This document shows positions 10,855 to 21,428 of a DNA stretch of 64,000 bases, piece after piece; the first letter of the stretch is position 1; each line of letters opens with the position of its first letter. Origin of the DNA: Locusta migratoria. Its lineage: Eukaryota > Arthropoda > Insecta > Orthoptera > Acrididae. The stretch is from assembly GCA_026315105.1 (NCBI GenBank), contig CM048744.1, positions 25,275,759 to 25,339,758 on the forward strand. Reading direction: 5' to 3'. Both the position numbers and the translations under genes were made by a program. The notes beneath the pieces were generated by a model. The model was not told the DNA's origin and did no database searches. It was given only the letters and a program-made list of their open reading frames with translations.

Positions 10855-11061
10855 AAAAAATCAAAATGTTCAAATGTTTGTTAAGCTTATGAGACTTAAC
10901 TACGGTGTCGTCAGTCCCTAAACTTACAAACTACTTATGAACTACTTACGAACTAGGACGGCACAAATATCCATGCACGAGGGGGGATTCGAACCCCCAA
11001 CCGTAGTGGCCGTGCTGACCGTGACTGGAGCGCCTCAGTCACCTCGGCCACCGCGGCCGGC
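10855..11061 (-). mobile_element. tRNA-related SINE, family A, with 11-bp target duplication
   Basis: Reversed full-length copy. On the minus strand it starts GCCGGCCGCGGTGGCCGAGG, carries the B box GGTTCGAATCC and ends ACATTTGAACATTTTGA. Target duplication ATATATGAAGC at 10844-10854 and 11062-11072. Confidence 0.95.
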
Positions 11062-11290
11062 ATATATGAAGCCGAATACGGAAAGATAAGATCCACCGTG
11101 GTATAATAATAATATTAGAAAGCTACTGAGAAAGCAAAGGCTGTTGTACTCTCGGTTCAAAAGAAAACACGCAAACCAACACAGGCAAATCAAAATCGAT
11201 GCGCGAAGCATAAAATAAATTCTAGTCCTATCTAAAATCGATAAGCGAGTCAAAGTCCACAATCCACTCAATCGTTGACCATTCCGGTGC

Positions 11291-11690
11291 CGGCCGCGGT
11301 GGCCGAGGGGACTGAGGCGCTCCAGTCAGGGTCTGCACGGCCACTACGGTCGGGGGTTCGAATCCCCCCCTCGGGCATGGATATTTGTGCCATCCTTAGG
11401 ATTAAGTACTTCATAAGTAGTTTTTAAGTCTAGGGAACAATAAAAATGTTCAAATGTCTGTAAATCTATAGGACCAAACTGCGTGGTCATCAGTCCGTAG
11501 CTTACAAACTACTTAAACCTAGGTAAACTAACCTACGGACAAAGACACACACCCATGCCCCAGGGAGGACTCGAACCTCCACGGCGAGCAACCGCGCGCT
11601 CCGCAGCGAGACGCTTTAGACAGATCGGCTACTCCACCGCGGCTAGGGACTAATAACCCCGTAATTAAGTCCCATACGTTATACAAACAA
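11291..11690 (+). mobile_element. tRNA-related SINE, family A, split by a family B SINE
   Basis: Left piece 11291-11443 includes the complete head with A and B boxes. Right piece 11645-11690 completes the 3' module. The outer element is flanked by ATTCCGGTGC (11281-11290) and ATTCCGGGGC (11694-11703). The inner element's duplication is AGGGAACAATAA (11432-11443) and AGGGACTAATAA (11645-11656). This is the second clean SINE-in-SINE in the window, again family B into a family A 3' region. Confidence 0.92.
11444..11644 (-). mobile_element. tRNA-related SINE, family B, nested
   Basis: Reversed complete copy. The head has GGAGTAGCCGATCTGTC, the B box region reads GGAGGTTCGAGTCC, and the tail is the shared CATTTGAACATTTTT. 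It interrupts the 3' module of the surrounding family A SINE. Confidence 0.92.
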
Positions 11691-11703
11691 ACTATTCCGG
11701 GGC

Positions 11704-11949
11704 GGTATTGGAAGACAGAAAATAGAAAACTGAAGCTGAAACACGTCCATATAGCGTGTTCCATTTATTTTATCCCCAGTAAGTAAATGTTGGTGTGCTT
11801 CAGACATTTTTTGAGTGTAGCGAAACGCTCCATTCGCACTATGCGAGATACCAGATGTACAAGGTATTTTTGTTTTGTTGAAAATATGGAATAATTTTGT
11901 TTTGTTTCATAATTTTAAATGTCTATTTTGTGTATGAGGACCCATATGT
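11704..11949. other. Unassigned stretch
   Basis: AT-rich sequence between a SINE composite and the second copy of the ~410-bp repeat. Nothing recognised. Confidence 0.5.
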
Positions 11950-12365
11950 GATATCGTATGCCTTGATATGTTCCCACCGACCCCGCTTGCGCAGAATGAA
12001 TGGGACTTGTGTACAAAACAGTTTGAACAAGCGTTAGCCACGCTGTTCTTGTCGTCTGCTGGTTCTAACAGAGTTGCTGCAGTTGCCTCTGGTTCTCTGG
12101 TCAAGTTCTGCCAACTGCCGGCCAGAGGCAAATCTTTTGTGAAGATGCTTAGCGAAGTTCCCATTCGCTCCCCTTGTCCGGTGAGCACGTTGTGTTTGCC
12201 TTTGGAGAGGTTCTCCCACCACTTTAGGTAGCGGGAGAGCAGCGACCACGAGGGCGGCCAGGAGTCGTGGTCCGCTCCTTAGCGAGGTAAGATGCTTGTT
12301 GGTTTTGGCTCTGTTCTGAGCAAGTGGCTGAACTTTGTTCCGATTGGATAGTATGTTGAAAATAC
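11950..12365 (+). repeat. ~410-bp interspersed repeat, copy 2
   Basis: Opposite-orientation partner of 1989-2408. The match runs from TATGTTCCCACCGACCC at the left to the TCCGATTGGATAGTATG end at the right. The open frames here (11968-12231 plus, 12034-12498 minus) correspond to nothing conserved in frame between the two copies, which argues against coding. Class unknown; a solo LTR is possible, but I see no matching TG...CA ends. Confidence 0.75.
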
Positions 12366-12730
12366 TCATTCGCGTCTCTAGTTCTCGGTATAACATCACC
12401 GCAATGCGTAGCGATGAGATTTTATTTAATTTGTTTGGTTGGTAAATTAGATGTTTTCGGGAACTTCTCGATATTTCCGCTGTCTGCCCTTTGTCCATAG
12501 AACACGTGTACGGTACGAGACAAAGCCCTCAGCTTACTCCATCACCCTAAGCGCACTAGTTGCTAACTTGTGATTTCTAGTACGTGTAACGTGGTAATTT
12601 TACCCACATTTTGGGTACCTATAAACTTGTAACTTCCGTACTCGCTGCCCCACGTGTATGGCAAATAGCGTGTTCTGTATCGTAGTCATTCCTATTAGAT
12701 AGCTCTTCTTTCACTGAGTAGAACTGATGG

Positions 12731-12918
12731 GCCGGCCGCGGTGGCCGAGGAGACTGAGGCGCTCCAGGCACGGTCTGCACGGCCACTACGGTCGGGGGTC
12801 GAATCCCCCCTCGGGCATGGATATTTGTTCCGTCCGCAGTATTAGCTAGTACATAAGTAGTTTGTAAGTTTAGGGACTGATGACTCCGTAGTTAAGTCCC
12901 ATAAACTTAACAAACATT
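12731..12918 (+). mobile_element. tRNA-related SINE, family A, with 12-bp target duplication
   Basis: Complete copy with head, a one-base deletion in the B box (GGTCGAATCC) and the 3' module. Flanks TAGAACTGATGG (12719-12730) and TAGAACGGATGG (12919-12930), one mismatch. It landed at the edge of a tandem repeat. Confidence 0.93.
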
Positions 12919-12929
12919 TAGAACGGATG

Positions 12930-13310
12930 GTTACACGACATAACATGCTTTCTTATTTCTTACGAAATTGAATTATTCCAACTTGTTCAAATTTCGCGAT
13001 CTGACCCCGTAGCACTGTGTAACCTTATTTATAATATAGACATCAGTCCCCTGATTAGAACGAACAGTTACACGACCTATCTCGCGTTTACATTTTTCCC
13101 AAAATCGTATTTTTTTCCTCTCTGTTCGAATTCTGTGATCCGACCCCGTAGCATGCCGTAACTCTCTGCAACATTGCTTATTCGTTAGATATCATTCCCC
13201 TGGGTAGAGCAAATAGTTGGACCATCTATCTCGCGGTTTTATTTTTGTTAAAAGTATATTTTTTTAATTTTTGGGATTCTAACATCCGACCCTGTAGAGT
13301 GCTGTTTTGT
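12930..13310. repeat. Diverged tandem repeat, ~140-bp period, about 2.5-3 units
   Basis: The anchor GACCCCGTAGC begins at 13003 and 13142 and its variant GACCCTGTAG at 13288, giving spacings of 139 and 146. Other blocks keep the same order in each unit: TTACACGAC near 12932 and 13072, then TTCCCAAAATCG-like T-rich runs, then CATTCCCCTG or CAGTCCCCTG followed by GAACGAA/GAGCAAA. Looks like a short satellite-like array or the inside of a larger repeat. Confidence 0.75.
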
Positions 13311-13729
13311 CCTGAAACCTTTACCAATCAGTATTTTTCTTCCCCCTGTGCGACACGAACACCAGAACGACCGTTTTTAAGTATTATTCAGCGAGTTTTC
13401 CTGTTTAATCGATATCTTGAAGTTCTCTGGAAACTTACACTTCGCGACTGCATTGCACGCCACATGGTCTTCTAACACGTGCGATTATTCCCACTGATAG
13501 CTACCCTGAGCCCGTAAGCCACAAGACCATACACTACGGAACGAAGTTTGTATTGGTGCGCGAGTGAACCTGCTGTTCCGTACTATGTCCTGCTGCTAGA
13601 GTTGCTGTTTTATTGTTTTTAATTATCATTAATTACGCTAGTACTACTTTTGATGGTGGGCAGTATTAAGGCCGTATAATCTTATGTAGATGTGAATTCT
13701 TTTGTAAGGTGTGTATTACATTTTAATGA
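13311..13729. other. Unassigned stretch
   Basis: About 420 bases between the tandem repeat and the hAT element, without recognised features. Confidence 0.5.
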
Positions 13730-14227
13730 GTCTCTCCTAAGGCTGCCAACCGTCCCGGATTCTGTGGGACCGTCCCTCATTGGAAAACTTCATAAAAGTA
13801 TGCCGCAAAATGCCTAATTTTTCCCGCAAGTCCCGCATCACGGTAATTTTTCGCATTCCATCGACTGCAGATTATTCCCACATATCGTAAGCATTACTAA
13901 TCAAGATACGAAGATTTATGACAGTGATCATGTGCTGTACTTTTGTTGTCTAGAAAAGAAATAAATATTTAGTAAGACTAGATCAAAAACCTGTAGCTGT
14001 TAGCGCGGGGTGACTGCTCTTAATTCTCTGAGATTGATAACAATCTCAATAACAACAGGTTCCAAACGAAACGTTCCTGGAGATGCCGTAGTACCTCGGA
14101 CGGTTTTTTAGGTTGCAAGTTACCGCGGTGACCAGACATTGTTGATTTGTGTTTGCGTGCTTCGCCGGGATCCGTGAAAAATGTTTGTTTGTTTTACTTA
14201 GTAATGTCGCCGATTGTTACAAAAATC

Positions 14228-14360
14228 TGACGGGAGGCGTGCTTAGGTAGTCCTTGCAGGTGCGGTGATCACTGTGTCCCTAGTGGTGTAGGGGTCAGCG
14301 CAACTGCCTAGAATACCGCAGACCCGGGTTCGAATCCCGGCTGGGTACACATTTTCAGCT
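14228..14360 (+). mobile_element. tRNA-related SINE, family C, inside the hAT element
   Basis: Plus-strand copy with an A box (TAGTGGTGTAGGGG), a strong B box (GGGTTCGAATCCCGG) and the GTACACATTTTCAGC link. It is the best-preserved family C head. No target duplication identified. Confidence 0.75.
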
Positions 14361-15023
14361 TTGCCCAATAACAGTTGATGTCATATATTCTTTGAATATA
14401 CTACAAAAAAGAAAAAAAAATGTCAGCTGACCAAGGACTTGCAAAAGAGGTTACCTCTTTTACAGAAGTGTACACCACCTTCAGAAGTGAGGTGCAAAAA
14501 CGTGTAATGAGGTGTCCTCAGTTGCTCACGTCAGTAAACATGTCATTTAACGTCTGACAAAAATAAAAGGGCTCAGACTGCCACAGATACAAAACCAGTC
14601 TCAAATTAATTCTGTCAGGAAACCTTCGCTAACTAAGAAGTACTTGCAAGAACCGAAGTTTCGTGGGCTTTCCACTATGTAAGTCACTATCAGACATTTA
14701 TAACGATGGAATTGGTTCAAAAACTGTTTCAAAAGAAGTTTCGTTGCGAGAAAAATTAGTGCGAAGCAGTAACAAAGAATGTGAAAGCTTCTTTTCCTTA
14801 AGCTAACCTTCACACAGAAGTTCAGAACAAAAGACTTTCCATTTATCAGTATCTGTACAGACATTTCAAATCACAAAAACAGGAAAACATATCCAATATT
14901 AGAGCGGTACTTTCATCCAATGTAAAAATATATGTTATCCTGAATTTCCTTGGTGAAACTGCATTAGGTATATATCATTCTTCAACGAACATACTGTAAA
15001 ATCAATGGGGGAAAGAGAAAGTC

Positions 15024-15356
15024 ATGGTGATTTGTGCAGATCTGCCAATAGAAATTTTGGCGGAGTTCAACGTGAATGACAATGCGAAGCTTTCTTCCAA
15101 CTTCATGAGGGAGAAAAAGAGTTGGCGTGGGGTGAGCAGCGCATATTGCACACAGCTTTACACAAACATCAGCAATTTTTTTTTTTCCAGTGGACGTCTA
15201 ATATATTGTCACGAAGATTTATTCGTACTTTTACACAGTGGGTGTATAAGGTCTCATAATTTTTGCGAACACAGAGAATTTCAATACAAAAGAATCCTGG
15301 GATGTGGTAAAACACGATGGCTTGCACTTTTGCCTGCATTAGAGTCCTGTCATTAA
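15024..15356 (+). pseudogene. hAT transposase fragment
   Basis: About 110 open codons. The last third reads FCEHREFQYKRILG followed by KTRWLALLPALE, which matches the conserved region of ZMYM/SCAND-type hAT transposases before the dimerisation domain (pattern EF..FVEVEYK.IL....TRWLSL.PA..R). The N-terminal two thirds are less clear. The first catalytic Asp and the C-terminal dimerisation helix are not present in this frame, so it is a relic. Confidence 0.6.
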
Positions 15357-15519
15357 GCCGCGTGTTCATACACATCCTCGAAACGCCCCGCATTGGGATT
15401 TGAAAAAGTTGGCCGCCTTACGTCTCCCCCTTTGTTGTTCATGCCTTGGACAATAAATCATTTTGTTAAACGTTAACCCTTTGTACTAATTTAATTTCTC
15501 CCACAATTTATATTTTATA

Positions 15520-16479
15520 AATGGTGAACCACAGACATTGCCGAGATGGGGCGGCTTGCGTGCCTCAATGATACAGATGGCCAAACCGTAGGTACAACCG
15601 CAGCGGAGGGGTATCTGTGGAGAGGCCAGACAAACTTGTGGTTCCTGAAGATGGGCAGCAGCCTTTTCAGTAGTTACAGAGGCAACAGTCTGGATGATTG
15701 ACTGAGCTGGCCTTGTAACATCCGCTAACGTGGCTTTGCCATGCAGTTACTGCGAACGGCTGAAATCAAGGGGAAACTACAGTCGTTACATTTCCTGAAC
15801 TCTACTGTATGGATATATGATGGCGTTTTCTTGGGTAAAATATTCCGGAGATAAAATAGCCCCCCCATTTGGATCTCCGGGCGTGGAATACTCAGAAGGA
15901 TTTCGTCATCAAGAAAAACAAAACAGGCATTCTACGGGTCGGAGCATGGAATGTTCTAACCCTTAATCGCTTAGGCAAGTTAGAAAATTTAAAAAAGGGA
16001 TATGGATAGGTTGAAGTTAGATATAGTGGGCATTAATGAAGTTAGGTGGCGGGATGAACTGGATTTCTGGTCAGGTGAGTACAGGGTTATGAATACAAAA
16101 TCAGTTGGTGGTAACGCAGGAGTAGGTCTCATAATGAATAAGAAAATAGGAATACGGGTACGTTACTATGAACAGCATAGTGAACGCATTATTGAAGCAA
16201 AGATAGACACGAAGCCAACACCGACCGCCGTGGTGCAAGTTTATATGCCAACTAGCATGGCCGATGATGAGGATATCGAAGAAATGTATGAGGAGATAAA
16301 AGAAATCATTTAGAAAGTTAAGGGAGACGAAAACTTGACTGTGATGAGGGTCTGGAACTCGGTAGTAGGAAAGAGAGGAGAAGGAAATGTGGTATGAATA
16401 TGGGCTGGGAAAAAGGAATGAAATAGGAGATGGCTTGGTAGAATTTTGCGCAGAGCACAACTTAATGATCACCAACACT
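15520..16479 (+). mobile_element. RTE-clade LINE, copy RTE-3, 5' part
   Basis: Plus-strand 5' leader and endonuclease. The leader (15520-15960) matches, in reverse, 32780-33245 of copy RTE-5, for example the ACCACAGACATTGC start. The endonuclease follows with GINEVRW, FWSGEYR, GVGLIMNKK and VQVYMP (16002-16313), then a stop, a damaged MGDWN region and EFCAEHNLMITNT. The copy is cut at 16479, where a foreign 253-bp block begins. The rest of the LINE is absent. Confidence 0.85.
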
Positions 16480-16732
16480 CCGTTGTTTAGTTCATTTTTC
16501 TTCCTTTCTGTTCTTCTTGTGTGTGTGTCTTGCGTTCTGCTTTGTGTGGTATTCTGCCTTTATGGTGATGGTATTGGTGAGTTTATTTGTTTTTTAATTT
16601 TATTGTTTAGCTTTTTACTAGGTTTTCTTTGTATCCATTGTTTGCGGCTATTTTTACTACGGTATTCATTTCTTTCTGGTGGTTATCTGTCACACTCAAA
16701 ATGTTCAAATGTTTGTAGAGGTTATAGGACTT
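16480..16732 (-). repeat. 253-bp block duplicated at 20749-21002 (Penelope scrap plus SINE tail)
   Basis: Nearly identical to 20749-21002 with about five differences. It contains the linker part of a Penelope-like element on the minus strand and the first ~27 bases of a reversed family A SINE. The match stops abruptly at both sides. Because the SINE junction is shared, this block derives from the 20.7-kb locus or a common source after the SINE had inserted there. Confidence 0.85.
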
Positions 16733-17589
16733 GTATGTGCCTGTCGCAGCTCGTCGCCACGTCTTTGCGGTGAGTTGTAAACTGTCCTCACTATATTATT
16801 TAATGCAACACCAGATTTTTTTAACGATCTCCAAGAGCAATCCTTTAGAGACTAAACATACGATTAAATGCACCTCCAACGTTGGTAACTAATCCTCTTT
16901 ACGTTATCTAACTCGATGCTTATCGACCAAAGATAGTTAATTTACAACTGAAAATCATCTCCAATAACCTACCGAGAGACGTCCATTCGCAAACACAGCT
17001 AAAAGAAGATATAAATGCCCCACATCCATGCTACTAAGTATCTATATGTATTTCCAAAATTGTGGTTCACATCTGCGTTGCATCGTATCGCACGACTAAA
17101 CAGTTCGAAATAGGTATTTCGCGCAAGCTAGCATGCATACTCACATTCCATGTTATTTCTGGCTGCACGCGAGTGCGGACCTGTTGACTCATCGTAGACT
17201 CCGGTTTGGAGCGTGTGTACCTAAACATACATGTCCACGCTCGCACCTGACCTGGAGAAGTTATCGGTTTAATTTTTCCCGGCCGCACCAGATTCCGAAT
17301 ACACGAGAGCTATTTTTACGAAGATTGAATTACATTGATTGTAACAACAGACATAAAAATAAAGAACGATCGAAATGCTGCAGCTATACCATAGCTCTTA
17401 ATACACCATCATCATCCCAATCAAGACAGCCTTTCCAAGCCATAAAGAGACAACCGCACACATGCGTATTACCGACAAATACTGTAAACACTTAACCCTC
17501 ACCACATCTTCCTGTACTCGGTGGATGCCCAAATGAGGCTCATACTAAGCAAAAACTGGGAGACAACCGACTTCGGTTTATTGCGTGAA
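16733..17589. other. Unassigned stretch
   Basis: About 850 bases. A 120-codon plus-strand frame (17133-17495) is basic and serine/threonine-rich but shows no domain I know. No repeats noted. Confidence 0.45.
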
Positions 17590-18000
17590 TTTTTGGAAGA
17601 TGTACGGAATCTAATAGAGAGACCGCGTATAAAACGCTTGTATGACCACGTCTTGAGTATTGCTCAAGTGTTTGCGACCCACAAGATATCAGTTTGAAGG
17701 AAGACATGGAAGCAGTTCAGAAGCGAGTAGCTAGGTTCATAACTCGTAGCTTCGACCATTGCGCGAGTATCACAGAAAATACCCGGATATTCAAATGGGA
17801 ATCGCTGGAGGAAAGACGACATTCTTCTTGAGAAATTATGTTTAGATAACGTAGACGGCCGGAATTTGAAGCTGATCGCCGGAAGATCTTGCTGCCGCCT
17901 ACGTACATTTCGCGTACAGATCGCAAAGACAAGATAAGGAAATTACTACACTTCTAGAGGCTCAACAGAAGAGTGCCAGCAGTTACTTTGGACATAGCCG
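17590..18000 (+). mobile_element. CR1/Jockey-type LINE, C-terminal scrap
   Basis: The plus-strand translation around 17626-17760 gives AYKTLV*PRLEYCSSVCDP then EDMEAVQKRVARFIT, the conserved post-RT region (AYK.LVRP.LEY....W.P.....LE.VQ.R..RFI) of non-LTR elements. One in-frame stop. The same region recurs reversed at 18996-19220 and again at 44041-44328, so these are three scraps of one family. Confidence 0.7.
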
Positions 18001-18591
18001 GAACAATTATACTATCTGATTTCTTGCAGAACTATGTAACAGCTCAAGAAGTTTGTACCGCCACAAACACATCATAGTTAGGTATTGATTTCTCCTTTCA
18101 ATAAATCCTTTGTGGACTAACCACTTCTTTAGTTACAGCTCTGGTCCACATTCTTTCTAGTCACTGCCACCTACCCACGCTCTACGAATGCATATTCAAT
18201 GTGGCAGATCTTATTTGTGCAGATTACTTTTCAATTAGCCCTTTTAAAATAACTTCTTTTGTATATCTAATTACAGGGTATCTCATGATTCCTTGCGATA
18301 TTTAACGCACCTGTTCAACAAGTAGTATTTTTTTGCTGTTATCTATTACTCTCTTATATTCCAGGGTAAGAAATGGTCTTGTTTGTGGCTTAGTGGTGTT
18401 TCGTTAGCATCCAAGTCATCAAATCAGTCTTCGATGAAATTATTTGAGCTGAAAAGTTTATTCACGTGGATATTTATATTCGGATCGTACAGGTGCAAGG
18501 CAGAGTGGCTCTGCAAACACGTTATTCTGCAAGGTACTTATTAGGTTTGCAGAATGCCTTGCTAATATTAGCTGATTAATTTCCTTCTTCA
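18001..18591. other. Unassigned stretch
   Basis: No gene or clear repeat. The piece near 18480-18530 may belong to the 3' untranslated part of the same LINE family as the neighbours, but I cannot show it. Confidence 0.4.
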
Positions 18592-18792
18592 ACAAAATGT
18601 TCAAATGTTCGTACAGCTTATGGGACTTAACTACGGGCTCATCAGTCCCTAAACTTACAAACTACTTATGAACTACTTACGAACTAGGACGGAACAAATA
18701 TCCATGCCCGAGGGGGTATTCGAACCCCCGACCGTAGTGGCCGTGCAGACCGTGACTGGAGCGCCTCAGTCCCCTTGGCCACCGCGGCCGGC
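18592..18792 (-). mobile_element. tRNA-related SINE, family A, with 9-bp target duplication
   Basis: Reversed complete copy with A and B boxes. Flanks CCTTCTTCA at 18583-18591 and 18793-18801. Confidence 0.93.
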
Positions 18793-18794
18793 CC

Positions 18795-19220
18795 TTCTTC
18801 ATCACGTCACACCTACATAGCACTTTAAGTGGCGAGCATAAGCTTCATCGAACCAGTACGATACTATTTCTTTATTTACCAATGCGTTCTGAAATAGATA
18901 GCGAGAAGAAAGGAACACCTAAATGTTTCAGTAACATCATTATCATTTTTTCCTATTGTAGGTCGGAGTGAAAATCGCCGGTATTATAATAATTCCTACC
19001 ACAACTCCTCTGTCATTTCCATGATATTCTCCATCTTGCATCGTAATGATACGAAACTAGCTTCCATTTCTTGTGCCCTTTCGATGTCCTTCGTCAATCG
19101 GACATCTTGAGGATCCCACACAAAGCAGCAACACTCTAAACGAGGACGCACACGGGTAGTAAGTACAGCCTCTTTAGAGGTACTTCTGCATCTTCGGCTG
19201 TGCCCATGAAACGCATTCAA
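18795..19220 (-). mobile_element. CR1/Jockey-type LINE, reversed 3' scrap
   Basis: The minus-strand frame 18996-19220 reads VRPRLECCCFVWDPQDV followed by TKDIERAQEM, matching the 17.6-kb scrap. The downstream 18795-18990 (CTACATAGCACTTTAAG-type sequence with GGAACACCT and GTAGGTCGGAG) resembles the 3' part of the same family seen near 22670-22800. Confidence 0.6.
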
Positions 19221-20179
19221 GATTTTCTGTGTTTCCTTCGCACTTCAGGTCGGTGGTAATTACGGAAACTAAATATTTTCATCTTTTGTATGAGAGTGAT
19301 TTACCTTGTACACGAATCAAATTGGAAATAACACATCGAAAATCTCGTAGGGAAGGCGAACCAAAGTCTTTGTTTCATTGGCAGTGTATGACGTCGCGTC
19401 AAAAAGGAAAGGAGGGATGGCAACCCCACCGAGTGGATTTATTTTTACTCGTCAGAGACGGTCCACTGGTATGCAAATGTGCAAAATCACAGATATGTGA
19501 ATGAATTTTAAATATAATCCTGATTAATGTTTCTATCAAAGGTCATCACCATATTTTTTTTAATTAAAAACGTGGAAAAAGATCGAACACCCTAAATCTA
19601 CAAGCACGATGGCGTGATAATTGATCAGAGTGCACCAAATAATAAACGCAGTCCTCTACCTATCGATCTAATTACACCTCCAAAATAGTGAGTTAGGAAT
19701 TTGTAAAGGAAAGTACATTTATGATTTAAACAAAAACATTTCTTAATTAATTCACTGAAATTCGGGGGATAGTTAACAATTAATATAAAAGATTTGGTAT
19801 ATTAAATCACAGTTGAAAGTGTAGTTAAGCAACGGGTTACAAATGAAAACAAATATTTATAAAAAGGACATCAAATGCAGTAAGCCTGAGGCATAGGGCT
19901 GGAAACTCTGGTAGCGCATAAAATTTAAAAAGTTTAAAATTAACAACTTCTGCGGATCCAATTATTAACCCGGCAATGGTGCGTCCTAGAATTCTTACGC
20001 TAGTGATGTGTGTGTTCATATGGTTTTCATGTGGTCTGTGAGTGTTGCCAACGGTATATATTTGTATTTATATACATAAATACAATTTTATTCAACGTGT
20101 GTGTGTGATATATATAATTTCGGCGAACAGGATGTTCAGATGTTTTTTCAGATAAATAAATGCAGATTTACTTGGGTTT
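19221..20179. other. Mostly unassigned; contains a decayed Penelope-like tail near 19880
   Basis: The block from 19880 to 19975 (CTGAGG...GGAAAC...GTAGCGCATAAAATTT and TGCGGATCCAATTATT) is homologous to 24130-24225. It has the layout CTGANG-hairpin-GAAAC seen in other repeat tails of the window. The remainder, including a 91-codon frame at 19229-19504, is not recognised. A G-rich run (20184-20200) lies at the right end. Confidence 0.5.
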
Positions 20180-20748
20180 TGATGGGGGGGGGGGAGGGGG
20201 AAGGTGATTTGTGTTTTTGTGAAAAAGGGAGGGGTGGAGGTTGACTCTCAGAGTGTTTATTTTTATGTTAGGTGGTCAATAAGCTTCAAAAGTGTGTTGT
20301 TTGCTAGATTGGTCTGATCATTTATGAGATGTTTCTTTTCCGTTATTATTTTTTGAATATGGTAGTTTTCTTGAAGGGTGAGAAGATGTTTTTTGTTGAT
20401 GTTGATTCTTAAGAATCCCATGTCTGTGTCTCCGGTGGTGATCTAATGTTTGTTGTAGTGTAAGTGTTCTGCAAATGTTGAGTGACTCCTGTAATACTTT
20501 CAGCCTCGTACATCTCCTTTATATCTGGTGGAAATGTTCTTTTAGTCTGACCAATTTACGTTTCATCAAATGTACTGCATTTCAGTTGGTATATTCCTGA
20601 TTTTCTGTATGGATCTGTGTTCTTTATTGATTTTGAAAAAGTTTTTTGAAGTGAGTTGTTGGTTCGGTGGGTTATTTTGATGCCTTGTTTTTTGAAAATG
20701 TTTGTTATCCTGTGTGTGAGTTTGTGATTATATGTCATTGTAATCTAT
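20180..20748 (-). mobile_element. Penelope-like element scrap with GIY-YIG region
   Basis: The minus strand reads HKLTHRITNIFKKQGIKI, then SGIYQLKCSTFDETYIGQTK, which contains the GIY...YIG catalytic pair of the Penelope-type endonuclease. An in-frame stop splits the domain just after ETYIGQ..., in the sense that the open frame as annotated begins at 20738 and decays downstream. The linker continues to the right into 20749-20966. The reverse transcriptase is missing. Confidence 0.7.
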
Positions 20749-21002
20749 CCGTTGTTTAGTTCATTTTTCTTCCTTTCTGTTCTTCTTGTGTGTGTGTCTT
20801 GCGTTCTGCTTTGTGTGGTATTCTGCCTTTATGGTGATGGTATTGGTGAGTTTATTTGTTTTTTAAGATTATTGTTTAGCTTTTTTACTAGGTTTTCTTT
20901 GTATCCATTGTTTGCGGCTATTTTTACTACGGTATTCATTTCTTTCTGGTGGTTATCTGTCACACTCAAAATGTTCAAATGTTTGTAGAGCTTATAGGAC
21001 TT
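20749..21002 (-). repeat. Partner of the 253-bp duplicated block
   Basis: Penelope linker (20749-20966; minus-strand NGYKENLVKKLNNNLKKQI) plus the start of the reversed SINE. See the copy at 16480-16732. Here the block is continuous with Penelope sequence on the left and with a complete SINE on the right, so this is the donor-like context. Confidence 0.85.
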
Positions 21003-21166
21003 AACTATGGGGTCATCAGTCCCTAAACTTACAAATTACTTATTAACTAGCGAATACTAAGGACGGCACAAATATACATGCCCGAGGGGGGATTCGAACC
21101 CCTGACCATAGTGCTCGTGCACTTTGTGACTGGCGAGCCGCAGAACGCTCGGCCACCGCGGCCAGC
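20968..21166 (-). mobile_element. tRNA-related SINE, family A
   Basis: Reversed complete copy. The head reads GGCCGCGGTGGCCGAG on the minus strand and the B box is GGGTTCGAATCC. The head is partly altered (GTTCTGCGGCTCGCC). It lies within or at the edge of the Penelope scrap; the target duplication is unclear. Confidence 0.9.
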
Positions 21167-21223
21167 GCGCGCACACACGTTGAATTAAATTGTATTTATG
21201 CATATAAATACAAACATATAATG

Positions 21224-21428
21224 CCGGCCGCGGTGGCCGAGGGGACTGACGCGCTCCAGTCACAGTCTGCACGGCCACTACGGTCGGGGGTTTGAATCCC
21301 CTCTCGGGCATGGATATTTGTGCCGTCCGTAGTCTGAGCTAGTTCATAAGTAGTTTGTAAGCTTAGGGACTGATGACCCTGTAGTTAAGTCCCATAAGTT
21401 CTACAAACATTTGAACATTTTTGAACAT
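21224..21428 (+). mobile_element. tRNA-related SINE, family A, with 10-bp target duplication
   Basis: Complete copy. Flanks ACATATAATG at 21214-21223 and 21429-21438. The B box carries GGTTTGAATCC. The 3' module preserves the CTTAGGGACT/AGTCCCATAAG pairing noted in the findings. Confidence 0.94.

Larger units (their letters stand above)
13738..15421 (+). mobile_element. Decayed hAT-superfamily DNA transposon
   Basis: The left end reads TAAGGCTGCCAACCGTCCCG and the right end, reversed, TAAGGCGGCCAACTTTTTC, an imperfect inverted repeat starting with the AGGGCTGCCAAC-type hAT end. Flanks GTCTCTCC (13730-13737) and GTCTCCCC (15422-15429) form an 8-bp target duplication with one mismatch, the length expected for hAT. 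Inside are a family C SINE and a transposase remnant. At 1.68 kb it is shorter than an autonomous hAT and cannot move itself. Confidence 0.75.

Noticed and set aside
15640..15690. CTGAAGATGGGCAGCAGCC in the RTE leader as a hammerhead-like core
   Set aside because: No GAAAC follows at the right distance in either RTE-3 or RTE-5.
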